Shown one piece after another: positions 27,578-36,219 of a DNA stretch of 64,000 bases (its first letter is position 1; each line of letters begins with the position of its first letter). The translations under genes and the position numbers were made by a program. This DNA is from Vibrio chagasii (lineage in GTDB: Bacteria > Pseudomonadota > Gammaproteobacteria > Enterobacterales > Vibrionaceae). The stretch spans positions 1,736,001 through 1,800,000 of the forward strand of contig NZ_AP025466.1 in assembly GCF_024347355.1 (NCBI RefSeq). Reading direction: 5' to 3'. The notes below the pieces were generated by a model. That model saw nothing but the letters and a program-made list of their open reading frames with translations. It made no database searches and was not told where the DNA came from.

Positions 27578-27608
27578 CTTTGCCGCCATATTGGCGGCAA
27601 AGTTGTTT
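27578..27608 (+). terminator. probable intrinsic terminator after the LruC pair
   Basis: A perfect 11-bp stem CTTTGCCGCCA / TGGCGGCAAAG (27578-27602) with TAT loop, followed by TTGTTTC. The T-tract is interrupted, so efficiency is uncertain. Confidence 0.65.
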
Positions 27609-27760
27609 CTGCAATACAAAAAATGAATAGGACTGACGAATAATGGAATGTGGTTGATATTGTCAACTAAGTGTTTTTGGTGTATCTTTACCATCGTGAT
27701 ACAACCCTAATTAAAGAGTATCACTATGTCGCTTTATGTCTGCCCTCAACAAAGAACGTT

Positions 27761-29524
27761 ATGAATAAAAGACAGTTTATTGCCCATTACTTGCGCATGA
27801 ATCGCACCTCGTACTTACTTGCGGTTGTGTTCATTTTTCTCGTTAACTGGTTACAAGTAGAAATCCCTCGTTATATTCAATTGGCAATAGATCTGATTGA
27901 TGACGCCTCTTCAAGTGGACATCAACAGTTGCAGTCCTATGTGTGGATCGTTGTTGGTATGTCGGTTGCTATGATCGTTGTTAGGATTCTGTCTCGCATT
28001 TACGCGCTTAACCCCGGGCGAATTACAGAAGCTTCACTTAAGACCACTCTTCTACAAAAACTGAATCGCTTGCCAAACAGCTTTCACGAGCGCTTTGCTT
28101 CTGGCCGTTTAATCTCAATCATTAACAATGACCTAAGTGGTATTCGTTTGATGTTTGGTGTTGGCTTTCTGCAATTCTTTAATGCGTTGCTCGCTCTATC
28201 GCTAACGCCGCTATACATGTGGCGTATATCGCCAGAACTAACCCTGTATTCGATCATTCCGATTTCAATCGCTTTCGTGATTTTCCGAGTTGGCTTTAAG
28301 CGCATGAAAACGCTCCATCTAGAGCATATGAAGCGCCTTCAAAACTTGTCTGCGCAACTGATGAGTTATCTGTCTGGGATTGATCTGATTAAAAGCCAGC
28401 AGATGTCACCCTGGGTAAAAGAGGAGACTGAGAAACTGAATCAGTTGTTACTTGAATGCCGCCTTAAAATCACACGTATCCAAGTCTTCTTTATGCCGGT
28501 TCTCGATTACGCCAATGACCTGATGAAAATTATTATTCTAGGTCTCGGTGGTTTTATGTTGATGAGACAGGAACTGACCCTAGGTGAAATCACTGCATTC
28601 CTAACTTACTCAGTTTTGCTCGCCATGCCGCTTATGCAATTAGGACGAATCGCGACGATTTATCAGCGTGGCATGGTCGGTATTCAAAGCGCACAAACTA
28701 TTCTTAATGCCAAGATACCAGAGTTGGATGAGCAGAAACTGTCTGAGCTCGATGTGGATTCCTTAAAAGGAAAAACGTTCTCCGTTCGTAATCTTAGCTT
28801 TAGCTATCCGGGCGAGGAACGTCTGATTCTAGATGACATCAGTTTTGATATTCCCGCGGGGAAGAAAGTCGGTGTGTTAGGTGGTATCGGTGCGGGAAAA
28901 ACGACGTTGGCGAACTGTTTGAACCATCACTTAGACACTCCACAAGGTTCAGTACTGCTTGGTGAGAGAGATATCACTAGCTTCTCGCGTAGCGATTTAC
29001 GTCGTTACGTTAAAACGGTCACCCAAGACCCGTATTTGTTTTCAGCCACTGTTGAAGCGAATATTCGTTTTGGTAGCGCCGATACCGAGCTAGCAAAAAG
29101 CCAGGTTGATGAAGTGTTAGAGCTTAGCCAACTAGCCAGTGATGTGACGCGCTTTGAGCAGGGCGACCAAACTTTAGTCGGTGAGAAGGGCATCATGTTG
29201 TCAGGGGGGCAAAAACAGCGCCTGAGCATTGCTCGTGCTCTATTACAACCAACCGATCTCATCATTATGGATAACGTTCTGTCTGCCGTTGACTACGAGA
29301 CTGAGAGAAAAATCTTAGAAGGCCTATTTAAGCGATTGGAAAATCAGTCGGTTCTTGTTGTCTCACATCGTGTTAATGCACTTGAATACATGGATGAAGT
29401 TATCGTGTTGAATGAAGGCAAAGTGATTGCTAAGGGCGACCATAAAACCCTAATGAAAACTTGCGATTACTACTACGAGACATGGCTACTACAGCAAAAT
29501 GAAACGGAGGCAGCAGCATGTTAA
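27761..29524 (+). CDS. heterodimeric ABC exporter half (MdlA-like), degenerate site
   Basis: About 587 residues from the ATG at 27761; a GTG at 27671 would add 30 residues that do not resemble the family. The membrane domain has about six segments, then the ATPase with Walker A GGIGAGKTT, signature LSGGQKQRLSIARALL and Walker B LIIMDNVLSAVD. The catalytic Glu after Walker B is Asn here, so this subunit's Walker A/B site is probably non-hydrolytic, as in one half of heterodimeric exporters. It overlaps the second subunit by 7 bp. Substrate unknown; MdlAB-type exporters are usually annotated as multidrug. Confidence 0.88.
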   Translation: MNKRQFIAHYLRMNRTSYLLAVVFIFLVNWLQVEIPRYIQLAIDLIDDASSSGHQQLQSYVWIVVGMSVAMIVVRILSRIYALNPGRITEASLKTTLLQKLNRLPNSFHERFASGRLISIINNDLSGIRLMFGVGFLQFFNALLALSLTPLYMWRISPELTLYSIIPISIAFVIFRVGFKRMKTLHLEHMKRLQNLSAQLMSYLSGIDLIKSQQMSPWVKEETEKLNQLLLECRLKITRIQVFFMPVLDYANDLMKIIILGLGGFMLMRQELTLGEITAFLTYSVLLAMPLMQLGRIATIYQRGMVGIQSAQTILNAKIPELDEQKLSELDVDSLKGKTFSVRNLSFSYPGEERLILDDISFDIPAGKKVGVLGGIGAGKTTLANCLNHHLDTPQGSVLLGERDITSFSRSDLRRYVKTVTQDPYLFSATVEANIRFGSADTELAKSQVDEVLELSQLASDVTRFEQGDQTLVGEKGIMLSGGQKQRLSIARALLQPTDLIIMDNVLSAVDYETERKILEGLFKRLENQSVLVVSHRVNALEYMDEVIVLNEGKVIAKGDHKTLMKTCDYYYETWLLQQNETEAAAC

Positions 29525-31302
29525 AAGGTGTTGACCTCAAGTACCTCAAGCATTTCTTTAAGTTTGCTAAGAAATACAAAGGCTCGGCGATTTTGGGCAT
29601 TGCGATGCTTCCGCTTTCTGTCATCACAAGCTTGTTGTTCCCTTGGTTGATTATTCAAGTGATCGACGTTCAGTTGAGTCATGGTGATATGGACGGGCTG
29701 TTAGAATACGTTTTCTACCTCGTTGCTGTACTAATCGTCAGTTATGTAGTGGATACCACTTACGCATATAACCTACGTAAAACAGGTCAATACACGATTA
29801 CTGACATGCGCTCAGTTCTGTTTGCTCGTGTTTTGAAATTGCCACGCAGCTACTTTGACAATACACCAATCGGTGTCACGCTCTCGCGTCTAACCAGTGA
29901 TTTAGAAACCATCGGTGAGACGTTTGTTCAGTCGGTTGTCGGTTTGGTAAAAGACAGCATTAACACCATTGCGCTGTTGGTCATGATGTTCTTAATTGAT
30001 TGGAAGCTGACGCTGATCGTATTGATCATCATGCCTCCGGTCATGTATCTGACTGTACATGTTCGAAATCGACTTCGTGCTCTGTATAAGGTGACTCGTT
30101 CGTCACTGGCTCAAGGTATTGGCTTCTTGCAAGAAGTGCTGTTTGGTATGAAAACCGTACAGATGTACCGAGCAGAAGAGCAAGTCGAACAACGTTACCA
30201 AGGCTATACCGACGAGTTTTTGAGAGCGCAGAAAAAGATCAATAAATACGACGCTATTCTGTTCTCATTCATTTCTGGTATTACATCCATCACCATCGCG
30301 GTAATGATTTGGTACGGTTCTGAGCAAGTGATAGAAGGGGTGCTCACCTTGGGTGTGCTGATTGCGTTCATCAACACCTTAGAAAAAGTGTTCGTACCGA
30401 TTCGAGACTTCACCTCACAGATTGCTTCGATTCAGAGCTCATTTGCCGCGTTCGACCATATCGAAGAGCTGTTTGTTGAACCGACCGAAGAAGAGGGGCG
30501 CAACCTGCTGCCATCAGAGAAGGTTGCTAAACCGTTAGAGCAGTTTGAAAGCCTCGAGTTTAAGAACGTAAGCTTCCGCTACAAAGATGATGCTCCGTAC
30601 GTTCTAAAGAATGTCTCGTTTGTATTGGAGAAAGGGCATCAAATCGCACTGGTGGGCTCTACAGGCTCAGGTAAGTCAACGATTCTGCGTTTGATCTCGA
30701 AAACCTACCAAGACTATGAAGGCAGCATACTGCTGAATGGCATTGAGCTGTCGCAGATCTCTAGTGAAGACTCGGCACATTTGTTCTCGATGATGATGCA
30801 AGATGTGCATTTATTCGAAGAGACGATTGCGTTCAATATCGCACTAGGTAAAGAACATTTATCAAGTACCGAGATTGAGCAGGCGGCGCGTTATGTTTAT
30901 GCCGATAAGTTTATTGAACAACTGCCTCAAGGCTATGGCTTCCAACTAGATAAGAACGGGGCGAATCTATCGGTTGGGCAAACTCAGCTTATCTCGTTTG
31001 CAAGAGCCGTTGCTCAAGGGGGACAACTGATGATGCTGGATGAGGCAACCAGTTCGGTAGATTCGATTACCGAGGATCTCATTCAAAAAGCGATGCAGCG
31101 TCTGTTCAAAGAGAAAACCGTGATTGCGATTGCCCACCGTTTGAGTACTGTTCGTCACTCAGACACCATTTTGGTGTTGGAAAAGGGTGAAATTGTTGAG
31201 CAAGGTAATCATCAACAACTGGTGGCGCACAATGGTATTTATGCTGGCTTGTTACAAGAATCGATTGTAGAAACGGGCGATTCTCAAGCTACGTTAGCCT
31301 AA
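29518..31302 (+). CDS. heterodimeric ABC exporter half (MdlB-like), catalytic
   Basis: 594 residues. Six membrane segments in the first 300 residues, then the ATPase: Walker A VGSTGSGKSTILR, a deviating signature NLSVGQTQLISFARAV (Val for the second Gly of LSGGQ), Walker B LMMLDEATSSVD with catalytic Glu, and His-loop IAIAHRL. The altered signature pairs with the Asn-containing Walker B of the upstream subunit, giving one degenerate and one canonical ATP site in the dimer. The start has the site ACGGAGGCAGC inside the upstream gene. Confidence 0.9.
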   Translation: MLKGVDLKYLKHFFKFAKKYKGSAILGIAMLPLSVITSLLFPWLIIQVIDVQLSHGDMDGLLEYVFYLVAVLIVSYVVDTTYAYNLRKTGQYTITDMRSVLFARVLKLPRSYFDNTPIGVTLSRLTSDLETIGETFVQSVVGLVKDSINTIALLVMMFLIDWKLTLIVLIIMPPVMYLTVHVRNRLRALYKVTRSSLAQGIGFLQEVLFGMKTVQMYRAEEQVEQRYQGYTDEFLRAQKKINKYDAILFSFISGITSITIAVMIWYGSEQVIEGVLTLGVLIAFINTLEKVFVPIRDFTSQIASIQSSFAAFDHIEELFVEPTEEEGRNLLPSEKVAKPLEQFESLEFKNVSFRYKDDAPYVLKNVSFVLEKGHQIALVGSTGSGKSTILRLISKTYQDYEGSILLNGIELSQISSEDSAHLFSMMMQDVHLFEETIAFNIALGKEHLSSTEIEQAARYVYADKFIEQLPQGYGFQLDKNGANLSVGQTQLISFARAVAQGGQLMMLDEATSSVDSITEDLIQKAMQRLFKEKTVIAIAHRLSTVRHSDTILVLEKGEIVEQGNHQQLVAHNGIYAGLLQESIVETGDSQATLA

Positions 31303-31521
31303 TTGCCCAAAATCAGGCTGTTGCTTTCAATAAGACGAATTGGTCTTGTCTATGCTTCACCAATTTATCTTGTTTCTAATATTCCCAGTAGGTTAGGGAA
31401 ATTAAACATATTTTTCGATTATTAATATGTTATGATCTCCCTACTACTAAAGGGGTGTCTTTGGGCATCGGGATGTATGCGAGCAAATTTACGTGCTTGT
31501 GTCAGTCACTTTCTGGCGAAT

Positions 31522-31800
31522 ATGGAATCGAAAATGTTGTTGGAAGAAGTTGTAGAAATCATTGAATTAACCGACTCAGACCATTTATCTCACGCAATGG
31601 ACCTGTTTAACGAGCATGGCTTTGTTTCCGCAGAGCATTTACCTTTCATGTCGGTGGTTTTTGAAACCGCACCTGAGCATCTTGCGAAGAAACTGTCGCA
31701 AATTGGCTTCAAAGGTTTAGTGCAAGTAGAGAAAAGTGAAGACGCAACTGGCTTTGTGATCGTTGACGCTGAACGAGCTCAGCTTAGCAAAAGCGCGTAA
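31522..31800 (+). CDS. hypothetical acidic protein
   Basis: About 92 residues from the ATG at 31522. The frame is open upstream to an ATG at 31432, but those 30 residues (Cys/Arg-rich) look non-coding, and no ribosome site is clear at either start. The protein is acidic, predicted alpha/beta, with no signal: EEVVEIIELTDSDHLSHAMD then SVVFETAPEHLAKKLSQIGF and FVIVDAERAQ. I do not recognise the family. It lies between the ABC exporter and another hypothetical gene on the same strand, 47 bp upstream of the latter. Confidence 0.6.
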   Translation: MESKMLLEEVVEIIELTDSDHLSHAMDLFNEHGFVSAEHLPFMSVVFETAPEHLAKKLSQIGFKGLVQVEKSEDATGFVIVDAERAQLSKSA

Positions 31801-31847
31801 TCAGAAACGCTCAATAATATCCGTTATGACAATTTGAGGTTAACACA

Positions 31848-32282
31848 GTGACAACAGCTACCGTTTCAGCAACAGAGCAACAGATCTCCAATGAACATGC
31901 ACTTTTGGGTGCATCGTTACTAGCGGCCCAAAAAGTAGAGTTGGCGCTGTTTAATGTGATCTCTAAATTAGCGAAAACCTTGTCAAAAGATGCTCAGAAA
32001 GAGCTCGGTTTAGACCTAGATACTTTTTTGAGAGAGAAGGCGAGCCACCAAGAAGCAACGCTCAGCTTGTATGAGAAGACGTTCGGTGAACAACTACCGC
32101 TGAAAAAAAACGAACTTAGCGATTTTATTTATCATAGAAACGTAGTGACTCGCAGTTTCTGGCGAGTGACTGGTGCTGATGTTAAGGGCGGCGAGAAGCT
32201 AGCTAACCCTGAACTCTACCTAAAAGAGTTTCTTGCTAAATGTGAATACTGGCAAGTGATACTGGATAACCAATCCAATTAA
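31848..32282 (+). CDS. hypothetical helical protein
   Basis: 144 residues from a GTG preceded by TTGAGGTTAAC. Helical and soluble, with a Lys/Glu-rich centre (FNVISKLAKTLSKDAQKEL) and an aromatic C-terminal part (SDFIYHRNVVTRSFWRV). No motif identifies a function. It is followed by a good terminator into whose T-tract the first ISL3 copy has inserted. Confidence 0.65.
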   Translation: MTTATVSATEQQISNEHALLGASLLAAQKVELALFNVISKLAKTLSKDAQKELGLDLDTFLREKASHQEATLSLYEKTFGEQLPLKKNELSDFIYHRNVVTRSFWRVTGADVKGGEKLANPELYLKEFLAKCEYWQVILDNQSN

Positions 32283-32294
32283 TCACGCCGAAAA

Positions 32295-32329
32295 AGAAAG
32301 CCATATAAGAAGTGCTATGGCTTTTTTTT
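32295..32329 (+). terminator. intrinsic terminator, T-tract abutting an ISL3 element
   Basis: The stem AAAGCCATA / TATGGCTTT with a 10-base loop is followed by a run of T (32322-32329) that ends exactly where the ISL3 left end GGTTCATCGCGG begins. The stem and T-tract remain intact on this side of the insertion. Confidence 0.85.
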
Positions 32330-33621
32330 GGTTCATCGCGGATTAGCGGGAACTAAAAACAAAAACGGTAGTAAGTGATATGGTTTAGTCGCCAAACAAA
32401 AATCATACACAAACTACCGTTTTCATGCCGAATCATACTTTCCTATCTTCATTCTGGGAAGGCTTTCAAGTCGTAAAGTCTCACCAGACAGCATCACTTA
32501 TTACCCTGACTCTTGAACCGAACTCTGAGGCTAAGTGCCTTTGTGGTCTCGAGGCCGAGGCTATTCATGAGTATCAATGGCGTCATGTAAAAGAAGCCAT
32601 GTTGCTCGGTGTTCCTGTTGTTCTTTCTGTTCAAACGCGAAGAATCAAGTGCCGTGAGTGTGGCATAAAAACAGAATCTCTATCTTGGTTGGAGCCTTAT
32701 GCTCGTATAACGAAGCGCTTAAGAAGCTATATAGAACAATTACTGCCTCTTCTTCCTATTAAGCATATCTCCCGGTTAACGAACGTTCATTGGCACACCA
32801 TTAAAGAGATAGATAAATCCCGACTTAGAAAAGTGGTACCGCCAGTGAAATGGGAGGAGCTAAGGCAACTCGTCATGGACGAGTTCGCCATCTTTAAAGG
32901 GCATCGATATGCCACGGTCATCGCTGACGCTAAGACACACCAAGTCATTTGGATAGGGTTAGGCCGAAGCCGTAAGGACATACGGCCGTTCTTCGAGCAA
33001 CTAGGCAAGCATGGCAATAATATCGAAGCGGTCGCAATGGACATGAATACGGCTTTTGATCTTGAAGTTAAAGCACACTGTCCGAACGCAAAAATCGTTT
33101 ACGACTTATTCCATGTTGTTGCTAAGTTCGGTCGAGAGGTGATGGATAGAGTCAGAGTCGACCAAGCCAACAAACTCAAGCAAGATAAAAAAGCGAGGCA
33201 ATGGATCAAGCGCTCACGCTGGGTGTTGCTAAAAAACAGGGGTAATTTGAATACACAGCAAAACAGCTATCTTACCGAAATATTGAATATCAATAAGGAC
33301 TTAATGACCACTTATATACTCGGAGCACAACTCAAAGAGCTTTGGTATTGTGAATCAGAAGTACATGCTAAAGGGCTCTGGGAGGCGTGGTGGGCACAAG
33401 TACAAGAGAGTGGAATTAAGCCATTGAAAGAGTTCGCACGAAAACTAAGGCCTTATCTTCACGGCATTATCGCATCTGCGAGTTATCCGCTTAACACCTG
33501 CACATTGGAAGGGATAAACAACAAGATAAAGCTAATCAAGCGAATGGGATATGGGTATCGAGATACAGACTACTTCTTCTTGAAGATAAAAGCGGCTTTC
33601 CCCGGAAAGCCGCGATGAACC
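32330..33621. mobile_element. ISL3-family insertion sequence, copy A
   Basis: 1292 bp with terminal inverted repeats GGTTCATCGCGG (left, 32330) and the complement CCGCGATGAACC (right, ending 33621). The left flank is TTTTTTTT and the right flank TTTTTTTA, consistent with an 8-bp target duplication in a T-run with one change. A second copy lies at 43217-44508; comparing them I noticed one difference, T or C in TTTAG(T/C)CGCC near the left end. An internal inverted repeat (AAAACGGTAGT 32362-32372 with ACTACCGTTTT 32413-32423) precedes the transposase ATG, and a GC-rich hairpin (33592-33613) lies at the right end. Confidence 0.93.
32425..33618 (+). CDS. ISL3 family transposase, copy A
   Basis: 397 residues. 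An N-terminal zinc-finger region has the pairs CLCG and KCRECG, then a helix-turn-helix (LLPIKHISRLTNVHWHTIKE) and the DDE core: first Asp in LVMDEFAIFKGHRYATV, second in VAMDMNTAFDLEVKAHCP with IVYDLFHVVAKFG, and the Glu in CTLEGINNKIKLIKRMGYGY. The stop TGA is inside the right inverted repeat, so the gene fills the element. It is intact and encodes the same protein as copy B. Confidence 0.95.
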   Translation: MPNHTFLSSFWEGFQVVKSHQTASLITLTLEPNSEAKCLCGLEAEAIHEYQWRHVKEAMLLGVPVVLSVQTRRIKCRECGIKTESLSWLEPYARITKRLRSYIEQLLPLLPIKHISRLTNVHWHTIKEIDKSRLRKVVPPVKWEELRQLVMDEFAIFKGHRYATVIADAKTHQVIWIGLGRSRKDIRPFFEQLGKHGNNIEAVAMDMNTAFDLEVKAHCPNAKIVYDLFHVVAKFGREVMDRVRVDQANKLKQDKKARQWIKRSRWVLLKNRGNLNTQQNSYLTEILNINKDLMTTYILGAQLKELWYCESEVHAKGLWEAWWAQVQESGIKPLKEFARKLRPYLHGIIASASYPLNTCTLEGINNKIKLIKRMGYGYRDTDYFFLKIKAAFPGKPR

Positions 33622-33642
33622 TTTTTTTATCTGTGCACTAAC

Positions 33643-34533
33643 CTAATTGCTGACATTCTGTTTGATTAAATCAATCACGGTGTTGTATCGATGAGGGAGC
33701 TTGCGGTTTCGCTTTTGGACTAAGTACAGCGTTTCCTCAACTTCTACTTTTGGCGGGACGACGTGCAACTTATCTTTTTCAGCAAAATGTTCCACAGCAC
33801 CAGCTGGCAGCACGGTAAACCCTAATCCTTTTGATACAGGCAGCAGTATCTGATGAAGTTGGTTGATATAGCCTGATTTCGGTATCTCATTAATGTTGAT
33901 GTTCGCGAGTTCTTTATCACCACACAGGTCAAAGTACAAAGAGAGGTAATGCGCAGAATCTGGGTGAGCAATCAGACCAATCTCGTGAAGTGTTTGTGGC
34001 GTTATCTCAAGGTCGGCATGGCTGTGGTGCACGATAAGACACAATGCTTCTTTTCCGATAACTTGGCTTTGGTAGTAGCTGTCGTTCGGTGAGTGTCTTA
34101 CGATACCGACATCGGTCGTGCCTTGAAGTAGGTCATTTAATATCTTTCGATTCGGTGCAGCCTCAAGATTAATGCTTAGGTCTGGGTGTTGCTGCTGCAG
34201 TTCAAGAAGTTTGGGATATAAGCGTAAAGAGAGTGAGCCTGAACAAGATAGGTGACACTGCCCAGAGTAAGGGTTATCAAAACTGAGCGACTCGAAAAGG
34301 TCTTCTTGGTCTTTCTCTAGTTTAAGTGCATAGCGATACATAATCCGACCTTGCTCGGTCAGCTCGAAGCTCTTATTTTCTCTCGAGAGCAGTTCACAGT
34401 CACATGCTTGCTCAAGCTTTTTGATGTGTTGGCTTACACCTGGTTGAGTCATGTACAACTTTTCAGCCGTTTGGGTGAAATGACCGACTTCTACCAGAGT
34501 CTTAAATGTGTTGAGCCAAAGTGGATTAATCAT
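33643..34533 (-). CDS. LysR family transcriptional regulator
   Basis: 296 residues. N-terminal winged helix (WLNTFKTLVEVGHFTQTAEK, then TQPGVSQHIKKLEQACDCEL), followed by the LysR effector domain. It is divergent from an MFS transporter gene, which it probably controls. Its stop lies 22 bp from the right end of ISL3 copy A, so its own terminator may have been displaced; transposase transcription converges on it. The effector is unknown. Confidence 0.9.
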   Translation of the reverse strand: MINPLWLNTFKTLVEVGHFTQTAEKLYMTQPGVSQHIKKLEQACDCELLSRENKSFELTEQGRIMYRYALKLEKDQEDLFESLSFDNPYSGQCHLSCSGSLSLRLYPKLLELQQQHPDLSINLEAAPNRKILNDLLQGTTDVGIVRHSPNDSYYQSQVIGKEALCLIVHHSHADLEITPQTLHEIGLIAHPDSAHYLSLYFDLCGDKELANININEIPKSGYINQLHQILLPVSKGLGFTVLPAGAVEHFAEKDKLHVVPPKVEVEETLYLVQKRNRKLPHRYNTVIDLIKQNVSN

Positions 34534-34796
34534 ACTCGCCTCTTAATGCCGAAGTTTGTAAAACACGCCATAATGAATAACAGAAAATTATTATTATCCC
34601 CATTAATGATAAATGCAAATCCAGAATGAATTGAAAATATAGGCAGAGATGCACTCGATATCGTTGAAGAACCAAAAGGAGATGGCTTTAAGGCAATACA
34701 TTGGTAGCAGGTGAGTTTCATTTTTTGTAACAAAGTGTTGTGACTTTGTTGGTTATTTGGTCTAGTGATCAGCCGCGCTCATATTTAGGAACAAAG

Positions 34797-35972
34797 ATGA
34801 ATAGAAATGTTTGGCTACTGTCACTGTGTCAGGCCTTATTAATGACAGGGAATATTTTACTGATTTCCGTGATTGGATTGATAGGAAAACAGATTGCGCC
34901 CAGTGCCAGTATGATTACCTTACCAGTCGCGTTGCAGTTTTTGGGCTTGATGGCTGCCACCATTCCCGCTTCTTTGATTTCAGGTAAGTTAGGCCGAAAG
35001 CGAGGCTTTAGTATCGGTAATCTCGTCGGTATAACGGGGGCGAGCCTAGCAACTTACGCGTTATTGCAACAAAACTTCTATCTGTTTTGTTTTGCGACTT
35101 TTTTATTAGGTATCGGCATTGGCTTCGGAACGCTTTATCGCTTCGCGGCTATTGAAGTGTGTGATGAAAATGCACGACACCGCGCAATCTCGATTTCAAT
35201 GGCTGGTGGTGTCCTTGCGGCGGTACTCGGGCCGAACTTAGCGATTATGTCTCAGCAATGGTCGCAAGATGGCCTGTACATTGGGGCTTTCGCTTCATTA
35301 ATTGGCTTAAACATTTTGGCCCTCGTTATCTTACAAACCATTCAATTCCCTAAAGTGTCGTTTAGCAACCAGACACCAAAATCTGATCCTTTGAGTGCAA
35401 TCGTCAAGGCTCCGAATTTTGTCGGAGCCGTCTTTGCAGCAATGGTTGCCTATGCGGTGATGAACATTCTGATGACGGCTACACCATTGGCAATGATTGG
35501 CTGTGGTTTCGACTTTACTAAAGCGGCGGGTGTGATTGAGTGGCACGTGTTGGGTATGTTTGTCCCTGCCTTCTTTACTGGGTCACTCATCGAGAAGTTT
35601 GGTTCAAGAATGATGATCTTGGCAGGTGGGATACTGTTTGTGTTTTGTATTGCCATCAACATCCATGGTGAGTCGATTTGGCATTTCAGAGCGGCTTTGG
35701 TTTTACTCGGGGTAGGCTGGAACTTTATGTTCATCGCGGCAACCGGTTTGTTCAGTCAATCTTATCAACCGCAGAACAAAGCGAAGGCTCAAGCGTTTAA
35801 TGAGTTTATTGTCTTTGGCTGTGTGACAGTAACGGCGTTGCTTTCTGGTTGGTTAGAGTCGACAGCGGGCTGGCAAAACCTCAATATCTACGTATTGCCA
35901 TTTGTGTTAGCCGTTATCATATTGTTTGCATTTAGCGCACGTAAATCTCGCATTCAAAATCAACCTGTATGA
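34797..35972 (+). CDS. MFS transporter
   Basis: 391 residues from the ATG at 34797, which has AGGAACAAAG upstream; an earlier TTG-type start in frame at 34740 adds a polar stretch unlike the family. About twelve hydrophobic segments are present. The conserved MFS loop between segments 2 and 3 reads SGKLGRKRGFSIG, and LLGIGIGFGTLYRFAAIEV resembles the segment 4 region of drug or sugar efflux members. Divergent LysR regulator upstream; terminator at 36054-36083 downstream. Substrate unknown. Confidence 0.88.
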   Translation: MNRNVWLLSLCQALLMTGNILLISVIGLIGKQIAPSASMITLPVALQFLGLMAATIPASLISGKLGRKRGFSIGNLVGITGASLATYALLQQNFYLFCFATFLLGIGIGFGTLYRFAAIEVCDENARHRAISISMAGGVLAAVLGPNLAIMSQQWSQDGLYIGAFASLIGLNILALVILQTIQFPKVSFSNQTPKSDPLSAIVKAPNFVGAVFAAMVAYAVMNILMTATPLAMIGCGFDFTKAAGVIEWHVLGMFVPAFFTGSLIEKFGSRMMILAGGILFVFCIAINIHGESIWHFRAALVLLGVGWNFMFIAATGLFSQSYQPQNKAKAQAFNEFIVFGCVTVTALLSGWLESTAGWQNLNIYVLPFVLAVIILFAFSARKSRIQNQPV

Positions 35973-36053
35973 TGAGTTATCGCTTGTTTGGAGATATTAA
36001 CTCCTTCATTTGAACAGAGCGTTAGGCTAGCTTTTCCGAAGCACAGACCAATA

Positions 36054-36083
36054 AAAAGCCCTACCGATGACGGTAGGGCTTTT
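36054..36083 (+). terminator. intrinsic terminator after the MFS gene
   Basis: AAAAGCCCTACCG pairs with CGGTAGGGCTTTT around ATGA. It is symmetric and may serve both the MFS gene and convergent prtV. Confidence 0.9.
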
Positions 36084-36219
36084 GCTTACGGCTTAAATAA
36101 TAACGTTTTCTTAAAACTGCTGTCCTGACTCATGCCAAAGACAGCAGTACTTAAGTTGGTTTATCAGTACGCACGTTATTGTCTACGTACTTATTTCAAT
36201 GATTTGAGCTAGAAGCGAC

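Noticed and set aside
24894..31302. LruC pair and ABC exporter as one secretion system
   Set aside because: A hairpin terminator and about 230 bp separate them, the LruC protein has an ordinary signal peptide, and no membrane fusion protein is present.
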